In this document: in pieces, positions 16,834 through 25,263 of the stretch
Layout of the letters: the number at the start of each line of letters is the position of its first letter
How positions within the stretch are numbered: the first letter of the stretch is position 1
Assembly (NCBI GenBank): GCA_020849765.1
Contig: JADLAY010000075.1
Location: forward strand, 179,911-243,910
Length of the DNA: 64,000 nt
Reading direction: 5' to 3'
Origin: Anaerolineae bacterium
GTDB lineage: Bacteria > Chloroflexota > Anaerolineae > Aggregatilineales > Phototrophicaceae
Made by a program: the position numbers and the translations under genes
Notes under the pieces: model-generated
Databases searched by the model: none
Told to the model about the DNA's origin: nothing
What the model saw: only the letters and a program-made list of their open reading frames with translations

Positions 16834-18228
16834 CTAGAAGGCGCCCTTTCCTTTCAAAACCGCCAGCGGTGTACGGGCCAGGATCATCAGGTCGAGCCAG
16901 ACGGAATAATTGCGAATGTAGAAAACGTCATAGTCCGTGTGTTCATAGAGGGAGAGATCGGCACGTCCGTTAATTTGCCACCAGCCCGTCAACCCCTGTG
17001 GGACTTCAAAGCGCTTCCATTGCAGCGGCGAATACTGCCCGACGACCTGCGGCAGTTCTGGCCGCGGCCCGACCAGGCTCATATCACCGCGCAAGACGTT
17101 CAGGAACTGCGGGATCTCATCCAGGCTGGTGCGCCGTAGAAAGCGCCCAACTCGCGTGACGCGTGGGTCATTGGCGCGCTTGTAATTCTGACTATAGGTG
17201 ATTTGTTGCTCCGCGTCGCACACCATCGAGCGGAATTTGTACATGGTGAACTCACGCCCGCGCTCACCCGCCCGTTTCTGGCTGAACAGGATCGGGCCGG
17301 GGCTATCGAGTTTGATGGCGATCGCGATCAGAATGATCAGCGGCGAGAAGGCGGCTAAGAGCAGCGTGGCGCCCACGATGTCAAAGATGCGTTTCACGAT
17401 CCGCTGCCAGATGGTCAGCATGTCATAGCGGAGGCCGACGAGCGGCATCCCGGCGAAGTCTTCGACCGTCACGTGGAAATAGGCCAGGTCGGAATAGTCC
17501 GGCGCAATGCGCACGTTGACCGGCAAACTGCTCAACGTGTCGCTGATCTGGCGCAGATATTCGTGATCGTTGGATCGGTCACAAATGATGATTTCGCGGA
17601 TGTTGTGCGCCGTCACGAGGTCTTTGAGCACATCAAGGTCGCCCAGAACCTGTTCGGCTGTGATTTCGGACGCGATGTGCTCGTCGTGCGAATGGCGCAC
17701 AAAGCCGACAAACTGCAGGCCCGCCGTCGCGAACTCCGTGATGATGCGCTGGATTTGCAGCGCCTGGTTGTTGGTGCCGATGATCAGCACCTTGCGCTTC
17801 GTCCATGGGTTAGCGCCGACGATGGCGCTGGCGAACGGCCAGATGAAGCGGTAGGCCAGCATAAGCACGAGCGAAATGATGATGAAGTAAGCACTTTCCA
17901 GACGCGAGAAATCGCGATGGACGATGTAGAGAATGCCCATGAAGGTGAGCGCAGCGATCAAATGGCCTTCGATCAGCCGCGGAAACGAGCGCATGTGGAG
18001 TTTGATGTGGGAGAGACTGTAGACCTGAAAAGCAGTGAAGACGAGCTGCCAGATGATGACGGTGATGGGTAGGAAGTAGAGTGGGACAGTCAGGACTTCA
18101 TTCGGGGCTGGCTTACCGAGAGGGAACGATACACGAATCTGGTTCGAGACCTCCAGCGTCAGCACGATGATGATGGCATCAAAAAGCCGACTGAGGAAGC
18201 TGTATCGCTCATTCACCGCTTGAATCAT
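16834..18228 (-). CDS. Initiating polyprenyl-phosphate sugar-phosphate transferase (copy B)
   Basis: The 464-residue protein has the same layout as copy A: four N-terminal helices, a Rossmann-like middle region (VLIIGTNNQALQIQ), a fifth helix, and the catalytic domain with KFRSM, RRTSLDEIPQFLNVL, GPRPELPQ and GLTGWWQINGRADL. It begins glycan assembly by moving a sugar phosphate to the polyprenyl carrier. Copies A and B share long identical blocks and flank the GT26 gene, so this locus either makes two glycans or has duplicated its initiating step. Start ATG at 18228, with a TATAAT on the minus strand 39 bases upstream. Confidence 0.92.
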   Translation of the reverse strand: MIQAVNERYSFLSRLFDAIIIVLTLEVSNQIRVSFPLGKPAPNEVLTVPLYFLPITVIIWQLVFTAFQVYSLSHIKLHMRSFPRLIEGHLIAALTFMGILYIVHRDFSRLESAYFIIISLVLMLAYRFIWPFASAIVGANPWTKRKVLIIGTNNQALQIQRIITEFATAGLQFVGFVRHSHDEHIASEITAEQVLGDLDVLKDLVTAHNIREIIICDRSNDHEYLRQISDTLSSLPVNVRIAPDYSDLAYFHVTVEDFAGMPLVGLRYDMLTIWQRIVKRIFDIVGATLLLAAFSPLIILIAIAIKLDSPGPILFSQKRAGERGREFTMYKFRSMVCDAEQQITYSQNYKRANDPRVTRVGRFLRRTSLDEIPQFLNVLRGDMSLVGPRPELPQVVGQYSPLQWKRFEVPQGLTGWWQINGRADLSLYEHTDYDVFYIRNYSVWLDLMILARTPLAVLKGKGAF

Positions 18229-18266
18229 AAGTTTGTCCAGGAGTACTGTCGAACTTTTGCGCGCGT

Positions 18267-18272
18267 ATTATA
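18267..18272 (-). promoter_or_regulatory. -10 box for sugar transferase B operon
   Basis: The minus strand reads TTTTGTTATAATACG, giving a perfect TATAAT at 18272-18267. No good -35 is visible at 16-18 bases. Confidence 0.45.
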
Positions 18273-18387
18273 ACAAAAACATTCTCCAGATGAGTTCCTA
18301 AATGCAATCGTATTCTTTGCGGTGGATTCGTGACCACGGCAAGAGCTCGACGCCAGTATGCCGTTGGGCGTAGAGCAACCGTCGGCA

Positions 18388-18423
18388 ACCCATCGACTCG
18401 ATGGGTGCGAACCCACCTATAAT
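18388..18423 (+). promoter_or_regulatory. TATAAT box with upstream palindrome before L,D-transpeptidase
   Basis: TATAAT lies at 18418-18423. The would-be -35 position is covered by a perfect 8-bp inverted repeat, ACCCATCG (18388-18395), ACT, CGATGGGT (18399-18406), which overlaps a second small hairpin, TGGGT-GCGA-ACCCA. The palindrome may be an operator or an activator site. Confidence 0.4.
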
Positions 18424-18462
18424 GAAGTGTGTTCAGAACAACCGTTTTAAGAAGACCTGTCC

Positions 18463-20169
18463 ATGCTCAACAAGCGTGAGCTTCCGCAAAGATCTCGTCT
18501 GCCAGGGCCGACGATTCAGCCGCCAGCGCGACGCCCGGCCAGAGCGCAGCGCCGGCCTGTGAAGCACCGGCTGGTGGCGCGTCCTGTGTATCAGGCCGCG
18601 GTTGCGCAGTCGCGACAACTGCCCCCGGCGCCTGTGCCCCAGGCGAGAGCGCGGCTGCCGCGTGCGCGCGCCCAGGGGACGGCAAAATCCTCACGCCGTT
18701 GGCTGTGGTATGCCATCGTCGGCGCGCCGCTGGTGGGCGTCGTCGGCTTGCTGTTGATCGGCATGGTCGCCATGCTGATCCTGTGGGGCGGCGGGCGCAT
18801 CCTGCCGATGGTCTCCGTTGGCGGCGTGCCGGTCGGCGGGATGAGTGCCGAGCAGGCTTCAGCCCTGATCGCGGAGACGTGGCAAGGGCGTGGCGTCGTC
18901 CTACGCGATGGCGCGGCTGAGTATCCTGTGGCGGCGGATGTGCTCGGCATCACGCTTGACAGCGGGGCGAGCGCTGCCGCCGCGCTCGACTATGGCCGGG
19001 CCAACGGTGGTCTGGGCGGATTCCTGCGCGGATTATTCTCACGGACGGATGTGCCGCCGGTTGCGACGTTGGATGCGCAAGCCTTTGCGGCCGGTCTGGC
19101 GGAAGTCGCGCCGCACGTCGAAACACAGCCCCGAAACGCCGGTGTCCAGTTCGTCAACGGCCAGGTGCGGCCGCGGTCCGCGGTCGACGGCCGCTTGATC
19201 GACATCCCTGCCACGGTGCGCAACTTCGAACAGAACAGCGCATCCGAACTGGCGGACGGCACCGTCGATCTGGTGATGTATACCGTCGCGCCACAGATCG
19301 TCGATCCAACACCGGTGGTGGCTGCGGCCCAGGCGCTGCTGGCCAATCCGTTTGAGATCCGGGGCTACAACCCGGCTACGGGCGAAGATACCTACTGGAC
19401 GGTCATGCCCGAGGAGTGGGGCGAGTGGCTGACGGCAGGGGATTCGGCCCTCGGTCTGGCTGCCGATGATGCGATGGTCAGGACGTATCTGGAAGCCCAG
19501 GAGGGGAGTCTACCCGCGTCCACGTCGATCGATCTGGACGAGGCGACGCAAGCCATCGACGAGGCCATCGCCGAGGGCAATACGCAGGCCGCAATCCGCG
19601 TCTACAATCAGGATCGCCAGCACACGGTGCAAGCGGGTGAGACGATCACGAGCATTGCCTGGGACTATGGCGTGCCCTATCTCTATATCGAGCGCGCGAA
19701 CCCCGGCGTGAGCAGCCTCTCGGTCGGCCAGACGATCACGATCCCCTCGGCGGACACTTTCCTCGAACTGCCGGTCGTGCCGGACAAACGGGTCGTCGTC
19801 AGCATCTCCGAGCAGCGCGTGCGCGTCTACGAGAATGGCGACCTGAAGTGGGATTGGGTCGCGAGCACGGGCATTGATTCGAGCCCGACGTGGCCGGGCA
19901 TCTACCAGATCATCTCACACGAGCCGAATGCCTACGCGGGCAACTGGGATCTGTGGATGCCGAACTTCATGGGGGTCTACCGGCCGATCCCGGATACAGA
20001 TTTCACCAACGGGTTCCACGGATTTCCAACGCGTGGCGGCAGCCAGCTGCTGTGGACGAACAGCCTGGGCACGCGCGTGACCTACGGCTGCATCTTGATC
20101 AGCGACGACCACATCCGGCAGCTTTATGACTGGGCGGAGGATGGCGTCGTCGTCCAGATCACGCCGTAA
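18463..20169 (+). CDS. L,D-transpeptidase with PG-binding and LysM domains
   Basis: The 568-residue protein has a basic Pro/Arg/Gln-rich cytoplasmic N-terminus (1-80), one membrane helix (about 84-110), a peptidoglycan-binding-4 type domain (VGGVPVGGMSAEQA onward), a LysM motif (HTVQAGETITSIAWDYG...VGQTITIPS, about 387-430) and a C-terminal YkuD catalytic domain. The nucleophile is Cys543 in TYGCILIS; the conserved His precedes in NGFHGFPTRGG. It would cross-link peptidoglycan stems (3-3 type) or attach proteins on the outer membrane face. The usual Ser/Thr-His-Gly-Cys-x-Asn/Arg motif is altered: Tyr541 replaces His, and there is no Asn/Arg after Cys. Start ATG at 18463, about 40 bases after the TATAAT. 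Confidence 0.88.
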   Translation: MLNKRELPQRSRLPGPTIQPPARRPARAQRRPVKHRLVARPVYQAAVAQSRQLPPAPVPQARARLPRARAQGTAKSSRRWLWYAIVGAPLVGVVGLLLIGMVAMLILWGGGRILPMVSVGGVPVGGMSAEQASALIAETWQGRGVVLRDGAAEYPVAADVLGITLDSGASAAAALDYGRANGGLGGFLRGLFSRTDVPPVATLDAQAFAAGLAEVAPHVETQPRNAGVQFVNGQVRPRSAVDGRLIDIPATVRNFEQNSASELADGTVDLVMYTVAPQIVDPTPVVAAAQALLANPFEIRGYNPATGEDTYWTVMPEEWGEWLTAGDSALGLAADDAMVRTYLEAQEGSLPASTSIDLDEATQAIDEAIAEGNTQAAIRVYNQDRQHTVQAGETITSIAWDYGVPYLYIERANPGVSSLSVGQTITIPSADTFLELPVVPDKRVVVSISEQRVRVYENGDLKWDWVASTGIDSSPTWPGIYQIISHEPNAYAGNWDLWMPNFMGVYRPIPDTDFTNGFHGFPTRGGSQLLWTNSLGTRVTYGCILISDDHIRQLYDWAEDGVVVQITP

Positions 20170-20278
20170 GATGAGCGTCTCGGAAGAGGCTGCCTGAGTC
20201 ATCGAACTTTAACGAATGGAAATCGAGACTTGTATAGAATGAAAGGAGTGACCGAGTTTATTAGGCGAGATTTCCATT

Positions 20279-20920
20279 ATGACATTCATACAAAGATTCA
20301 GGCGGATTATTTGTCTGAATCTTGCAAAAGTCTACGTTGCATGGGCCGAGACGCATCTTTTCCGTGACGAACCCGCCAAGGCGCTTAAGAATTGTGCGAG
20401 GGCGCTTGCCCTCGACCCCCACATAGTCGATGCCTACGTCCAGCGTGGGCGGGCGCATTACCGGCTCGGCGCTTATGCCGAGGCACTCGCTGACTACGAC
20501 GCGGCGCTGGCACTGGCCCCGAAGACTCCTTCGATCTATATCAATCGTGGTCTGGCGCATCATGCGCTGGGCAACAGCGTGGAAGCGGTCGGGGATTTCA
20601 ACTGGGCCATTTATCTCGACCCGCATCAACCCCTTGCTTATAACCATCGCGGGCTGACCGACGAGGCCCTGGGCAATTATCTCGGCGCGATTGCCGACTA
20701 CACGCAGGCGATTGCGCTGGCGCCGCACCTCGCCATCTGTTACGCGAACCGGGCGCGCGTGCGCATGCTGCGCGGCGATCTGGCCGGTGCGCTGCGCGAC
20801 CTGCGCCACTATCTCGCGCTCGCCACCGGGCTGATCCACAGCGAGCGGACGGCGATCGAGACGACGATGGCGGATCTGCTGAAACAATTGGGTGGAGAGT
20901 CGTCGGCTTCTATGGCGTGA
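20279..20920 (+). CDS. TPR-repeat protein
   Basis: The 213-residue protein is nearly all tetratricopeptide repeats: about five 34-residue units, including YVQRGRAHYRLGAYAEALADYDAAL and YNHRGLTDEALGNYLGAIADYTQAI. The N-terminus is weakly hydrophobic (FIQRFRRIICLNLAKVYVAWA), not a clear signal peptide. Such proteins are scaffolds for protein-protein contacts; no partner is indicated by context. It stands alone between the transpeptidase gene and the convergent sigma-factor pair. Start ATG at 20279. A TATAGAAT sequence at 20233-20240 may be its -10 region. Confidence 0.8.
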   Translation: MTFIQRFRRIICLNLAKVYVAWAETHLFRDEPAKALKNCARALALDPHIVDAYVQRGRAHYRLGAYAEALADYDAALALAPKTPSIYINRGLAHHALGNSVEAVGDFNWAIYLDPHQPLAYNHRGLTDEALGNYLGAIADYTQAIALAPHLAICYANRARVRMLRGDLAGALRDLRHYLALATGLIHSERTAIETTMADLLKQLGGESSASMA

Positions 20921-20948
20921 GTGGCGGCTTGTCTTGAGAGGGCATGAA

Positions 20949-20972
20949 AACGGGGACCTGAGCGTCCCCGTT
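20949..20972. terminator. Bidirectional terminator hairpin
   Basis: AACGGGGAC (20949-20957) and GTCCCCGTT (20964-20972) form a perfect 9-bp stem with a 6-base loop between convergent genes. AAAA precedes it on plus, which is a T-run for the minus-strand gene. Confidence 0.75.
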
Positions 20973-20978
20973 GTGATT

Positions 20979-21368
20979 CTAGATGGCGGCTTCGGCTTCG
21001 GTCGCCGGTTGTAAGCGCGCGTCGCTGATCAGGCGGCGGCGGGCCAGCAGCATGAAGCCGGCGACGAGGGCGATGCTGGCCGCGATTTGCACGCGCGGCG
21101 GCAGCTTGCGGATGCGCGTGACGACGGTCATGCGCGGCGCGCCCATCAAATCCTGGCGCAGCCGGTGGGCGAAGCGGCGCGACGGCTTGACGCCGGTGAG
21201 CGCCGTGTGCAGGACTTCGATCAAGCTGAGGAAACCGCTGACTTCCTGGCGTGAGACCTGATAACGGGCCAGAACTGTGTCGACGTTGCCGTTATCCAGC
21301 ATGACGTCGGTCACTGCTGCCAGAAGGTCGTGCATATAGGGTTGGTTTGCTTGGCTATTCATCGTCAA
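20979..21368 (-). CDS. Small one-TM protein after sigma factor, candidate anti-sigma
   Basis: The 129-residue protein is not recognised by sequence. It has a soluble N-terminal part (about 1-90) that ends in a basic stretch (RMTVVTRIRKLPPR), one membrane helix (QIAASIALVAGFMLLA, about 93-109) and a short polar tail. Its gene starts 3 bases after the sigma-factor stop, so the two are co-transcribed and probably co-regulated. A cytoplasmic domain plus one helix, encoded just after an ECF-type sigma factor, is the classic arrangement of an anti-sigma factor, but no zinc-binding HxxxCxxC is present. Start: TTG at 21368 has the better spacing from GGGAAAG; ATG at 21362 is the alternative. Confidence 0.65.
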   Translation of the reverse strand: MTMNSQANQPYMHDLLAAVTDVMLDNGNVDTVLARYQVSRQEVSGFLSLIEVLHTALTGVKPSRRFAHRLRQDLMGAPRMTVVTRIRKLPPRVQIAASIALVAGFMLLARRRLISDARLQPATEAEAAI

Positions 21369-21371
21369 GTT

Positions 21372-22007
21372 CTAGCTTTCCCGTGTCTCATCCAGACGAT
21401 TCCCGCCGGTGGCGGGTGGCTCGTCAATTCCCTGCAAATCATCCCGCAGTGAGAGCAGCGTGCGGTGATAGAGCGACTTGATCGCACCTTCCGTGCGCTC
21501 CATGATCTCCCCGATCTCCGCGTTCGAAAGACCGTCGACAAACTTGAGAACGATCAGTTGTTGACGATCTTCAGGCAGCCGCCGGATTGCCGCCAGCAGT
21601 GCCTCACGCTCTTGCTTGTCCTCCGCGTGACGATCAGGCGCGTCACTGCGCAAACTGCCTGCCACATATTCATCGAGCGGGATGATCTTGCGTCTGCCGC
21701 TATCCCGGTGCCAGTTGGCGACCAGATTGTGGGCAATACGATACAGCCACGCCTGAAACGGCACACCGCGTTCGGTGTACGTTTGAATGTGCGCCATCGC
21801 CCGGAAAAACACCCGTGCGGTCAAGTCCTCTGCGTCGTGATGGTTCCCTGTTCTATAGAAGACGTAGTTATAAATCTTCTCCAGGTAACGCTCATACAAC
21901 TCGCCGAAAGCATCGTTATCGTCTGCTTTCGCCAGTTCGACCAATTCGACATCGGTGAGGCGCTTGAGGTTTCTTGCGCGCTTGAGCAAGCGTTTACGTA
22001 TGTTCAT
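21372..22007 (-). CDS. ECF-like sigma-70 family sigma factor
   Basis: The 211-residue protein has region 2 (DNDAFGELYERYLEKIYNYVFYRTGNHHDAEDLTARVF, about 27-70, with WLYRIAHNLVANWHRD) and region 4 (LPEDRQQLIVLKFVDGLSNAEIGEIMERTEGAIKSLYHR, about 145-185). Region 3 is missing, as in ECF sigma factors. It would direct RNA polymerase to a specific regulon. The C-terminal tail after region 4 is short. It is divergent from glyQS, with 136 bases between starts. The following gene encodes a candidate membrane regulator. No promoter with obvious autoregulatory elements was identified. Confidence 0.9.
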   Translation of the reverse strand: MNIRKRLLKRARNLKRLTDVELVELAKADDNDAFGELYERYLEKIYNYVFYRTGNHHDAEDLTARVFFRAMAHIQTYTERGVPFQAWLYRIAHNLVANWHRDSGRRKIIPLDEYVAGSLRSDAPDRHAEDKQEREALLAAIRRLPEDRQQLIVLKFVDGLSNAEIGEIMERTEGAIKSLYHRTLLSLRDDLQGIDEPPATGGNRLDETRES

Positions 22008-22104
22008 AGCACTTGTAGTAACCCAGACCCGCGCACGGCGTTACGGAAATATTCCACCGGTTTTTCATCGCATTCATGCCTCGCTTATGGCGGGTGCTTT
22101 CCCG

Positions 22105-22110
22105 TATAAT
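22105..22110 (+). promoter_or_regulatory. -10 box for glyQS
   Basis: CCCGTATAATAG gives TATAAT at 22105-22110, 33 bases before the ATG at 22144. No strong -35 is visible. The leader is too short for a T-box. Confidence 0.5.
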
Positions 22111-22143
22111 AGCGAGGTTTCCCGGCAGGATTTGGACGGAATC

Positions 22144-25100
22144 ATGACACAACCCTTGACCTTTCAACAGATGATCCTGAAGCTGCATGAGTTCTGGGCG
22201 GAACAGGGCTGCGTTTTGTGGCAGCCGCATAACGTGCAGGTCGGCGCCGGTACCAACAACCCGGCGACACTCTTGCGCGTGCTGGGGCCGGAACCCTGGC
22301 GTGTCGCCTACGTCGAGCCGAGCGTGCGGCCTGACGACGGCCGCTACGGCGAGAACCCGAACCGGATGCAGTACTACTACCAGTATCAGGTGATTCTGAA
22401 GCCAGATCCCGGCAATCCTCAGGAACTCTATCTCCAATCGCTCGAAGCCCTGGGCATCAACCCGCGCGAACACGACGTCCGCTTTGTCGAGGACAACTGG
22501 GAAAGCCCGGCGTTGGGCGCGTGGGGTCTCGGTTGGGAAGTCTGGTTGGATGGTCAAGAGATCACGCAGTTCACCTATTTCCAGCAGGCGGGCGGCATCG
22601 AGCTCAATCCGGTCTCGGTCGAGATCACCTATGGTCTGGAGCGGATTGCGTTACCGTTACAAGGCAAGGATGCCGTCTGGCACATCGACTGGATGAGCAA
22701 CGGTCTGCAATATGGTGACATGCTGCTGCAGGCTGAAATCGAGCACTGCAAGTATTACTTCGAGATCGCCGACATCGACGGCCTGCGCCAGACCTACGAC
22801 GTCTACGAGCGTGAGAGCCAGCGCGCGCTTGAGGCGGGTGTGATCGCGCCTGCCTACGATTACATCCTCAAGTGCAGCCATCTGTTCAACGTGTTGGATA
22901 CGCGCGGCGCCATCGGCGTGACCGAGCGCGCCAGCTATTTCCGGCGCATGCGCGATATGACTCGGCGCGTGGCTCGTGCCTACGTCGATCAGCGTCAGTC
23001 GATGGAATATCCGTTAGAGAAGCTAGAGAGTGCCTGGGGCGTTCAGCGCCAGGTCGCCGTCAACGGCACGACGGCGCCGGTCGACACACCGGCCGATCTC
23101 CTGTTCGAGATCGGTGTGGAAGAAATGCCCGCCGAAGATACCTCGGCTGCGCTGGCACAGCTCCGCGAGGCCGCGCCCGCGCTGCTGGAAGCACTGCGGC
23201 TCGATTACTCGACCGTGCAGGTCTTCGCGACGCCGCGCCGTCTGGTGATCTCTGCCCAGAATGTCGCGCCGCGCCAGCGCGATCTCGAGCGCGTCGAGCG
23301 CGGCCCCTCCGCGCAAATCGCGTTCGACGCCGAGGGCAAACCGACCAAGGCTGCGCTTGGCTTCGCGCGTGGTAAAGGCTTGAGCGTCGACGATCTACGC
23401 GTGGAAGAGCGCGATGGCGGGCAGTACGTCGTCGCCACGGTGCGCGAGACGGGCCGCCCGGCGGTCGACATCCTGGCCGATAAGCTGCCGGAGGTGATCG
23501 CCGGGATCAAGTTCGGCAAGTCGATGCGCTGGAACGACAGCGGCATTGCCTTCTCGCGGCCCATTCGCTGGATCGTTGCGCTGCTCGGTCAGGCCGTCAT
23601 CCCCTTCAGCTATGCTGGTGTGGATAGTGGGCGCGTCACGCGCGGCCTGCGTCCCTATGGTTCGCCGGAACATCGCATCGAGGATGTGGAGACGTACTTC
23701 GAGACACTGCTGACTCAAGGCATCGTGCTCGACTCCGATGCGCGCCGGGCCAAAATTGTTGAGCAGATCACGGCGCTGGCGAGTGAGGTTGGTGCGCACA
23801 TTCTGGATGACGACGCCCTGTTGGACGAGGTCACCAATCTGGTCGAGGCGCCGACGGCGCTGCGCGGAAGCTTTGAGCCGGAGTCGCTTCGGCTGCCGCG
23901 TGAGGTGCTGGTGACGGTCATGCGCGATAAGCAGCGCTATTTCGCGCTCGAAGATGCCGCAGGCAAGCTGATGGCCTATTTCATCGCTGTGCGCAATGGC
24001 GATGAGCAGCATCTCGACAAGGTGACCGACGGCAACGAGCACGTCCTGCGTGCGCGCTTCAGCGATGCCAATTACTTCTTCACCCAGGATACACAGAAGA
24101 AACTGGGTGATTTCCTGCCGCGCTTGAGCACGCTGACCTTCCAGGAGAAGCTCGGCTCGATGCTTGACAAAAACAACCGCGTGGCGGCGCTGGTCAAGCC
24201 CGTCGGCGAGCGGCTTGGTGTGGCGAACACGGACGTCGAGACGGCGGTCGCGGCGGCGCGCATCCTGAAAGCCGACCTGGCGACGCAGATGGTGATCGAG
24301 ATGACCTCGCTCCAGGGCACGATGGGACGCGAATACGCGCGGCTGAGCGGCTATCCAGCGGCGGTCGCCGATGCCATCTACGAACACTGGCTGCCGCGCG
24401 GCGCAGGCGATGCCCTGCCGGACTCCCAGCCCGGCATGCTGCTCGCGATCACCGATCGTCTGGATAGTCTCGTCGGTTTGTTTGCCGCCGGGCTGGCCCC
24501 ACGCTCAAATGCCGATCCGTACGGGCTGCGTCGCGCCGCCCTCGGCGTCATCCAGATCCTGGTCTCCAGGCAGATCGACGTCGACCTGTGGAATGAATCG
24601 GATGGTGGGCTGCTCAGCATCGTCGCCCAGCAGCAGCCGGTCGACGTCTCACAAGAGACACTGAAAGAGGTTGTCGCTTTCATCGACGGGCGCCTGAAAG
24701 CCTGGATCGACGAGCAGTCGTATGCCGCCGATGTCGTCGCCGCGGCCCATAGTGGGGCGGCCTCGCTCAATCCGTACCGTCTGACACAGAATCTGGAGCA
24801 GTTGGCGGCCTGGGTGCAGAAGCCGGAATGGCAGCAGATCCTGGAGAGCTTCGCGCGCTGCGTCCGCATCACGCGGGCGGAGGCCGAGCAGTATCCAGTC
24901 GATGAGCAGGTGCTAAGCGAACCGTCGGAGATCCGCCTCTACGATGCCTATCGCCATGCGAAGGCGCAGATGAACGACGGGCGCAGCGTCGACAGCTTCC
25001 TGACCGCGTTCGAGCCGATGCTGCCCGCAGTGACGGAGTTCTTCGACACGGTGCTCGTCAACACGGAAGATCAGACGGTGCGCAAGAATCGTCTTGGTTT

Positions 25101-25164
25101 GCTGCAAGCGATCAGCGCGATGCAGAACGGCAGCGCGGATCTGAGCCATCTGGTCGGCTTCTGA
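22144..25164 (+). CDS. glyQS: Glycyl-tRNA synthetase, fused alpha and beta chains
   Basis: The 1006-residue protein joins both chains of the bacterial heterotetrameric GlyRS. Residues about 1-290 are the alpha (GlyQ) catalytic part: LTFQQMILKLHEFWAEQGC, QPHNVQVGAGTNNPATLLRVLGPEPW, PSVRPDDGRYGENPNR and FTYFQQAGG. A short linker (about 300-318) leads to the beta (GlyS) part, which begins with LLFEIGVEEMP and includes FATPRRLV, GPS, and the HD-like and anticodon-binding regions (MTSLQGTMGREYAR, DPYGLRRAALG). It charges tRNA-Gly. An upstream in-frame extension to 21955 exists but overlaps the divergent sigma-factor gene. The ATG at 22144 fits GlyQ's usual start, is preceded by GGACGGA, and has its own -10 box. 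Confidence 0.95.
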   Translation: MTQPLTFQQMILKLHEFWAEQGCVLWQPHNVQVGAGTNNPATLLRVLGPEPWRVAYVEPSVRPDDGRYGENPNRMQYYYQYQVILKPDPGNPQELYLQSLEALGINPREHDVRFVEDNWESPALGAWGLGWEVWLDGQEITQFTYFQQAGGIELNPVSVEITYGLERIALPLQGKDAVWHIDWMSNGLQYGDMLLQAEIEHCKYYFEIADIDGLRQTYDVYERESQRALEAGVIAPAYDYILKCSHLFNVLDTRGAIGVTERASYFRRMRDMTRRVARAYVDQRQSMEYPLEKLESAWGVQRQVAVNGTTAPVDTPADLLFEIGVEEMPAEDTSAALAQLREAAPALLEALRLDYSTVQVFATPRRLVISAQNVAPRQRDLERVERGPSAQIAFDAEGKPTKAALGFARGKGLSVDDLRVEERDGGQYVVATVRETGRPAVDILADKLPEVIAGIKFGKSMRWNDSGIAFSRPIRWIVALLGQAVIPFSYAGVDSGRVTRGLRPYGSPEHRIEDVETYFETLLTQGIVLDSDARRAKIVEQITALASEVGAHILDDDALLDEVTNLVEAPTALRGSFEPESLRLPREVLVTVMRDKQRYFALEDAAGKLMAYFIAVRNGDEQHLDKVTDGNEHVLRARFSDANYFFTQDTQKKLGDFLPRLSTLTFQEKLGSMLDKNNRVAALVKPVGERLGVANTDVETAVAAARILKADLATQMVIEMTSLQGTMGREYARLSGYPAAVADAIYEHWLPRGAGDALPDSQPGMLLAITDRLDSLVGLFAAGLAPRSNADPYGLRRAALGVIQILVSRQIDVDLWNESDGGLLSIVAQQQPVDVSQETLKEVVAFIDGRLKAWIDEQSYAADVVAAAHSGAASLNPYRLTQNLEQLAAWVQKPEWQQILESFARCVRITRAEAEQYPVDEQVLSEPSEIRLYDAYRHAKAQMNDGRSVDSFLTAFEPMLPAVTEFFDTVLVNTEDQTVRKNRLGLLQAISAMQNGSADLSHLVGF

Positions 25165-25181
25165 GCAGACCGGACTGCGAA

Positions 25182-25187
25182 TATAAT
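25182..25187 (+). promoter_or_regulatory. -10 box for corA
   Basis: TATAAT at 25182-25187 lies 77 bases before the corA ATG. The -35 position is a poor TTCTGA. The leader is too short for an M-box riboswitch. Confidence 0.45.
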
Positions 25188-25263
25188 GGTGTGGGGCGGG
25201 TCATGGACTCGCCTCTTTTCGTCTATACAGAGTCGGGGCGGGCGTGTTCCAAAGGGGCCAATC

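Noticed and set aside
21955..22143. Longer start for glyQS
   Set aside because: It overlaps the divergent sigma-factor start and the promoter; GlyQ homology begins at 22144.
25188..25263. M-box or other Mg riboswitch before corA
   Set aside because: The leader from the -10 box is only about 70 bases and shows no matching structure.
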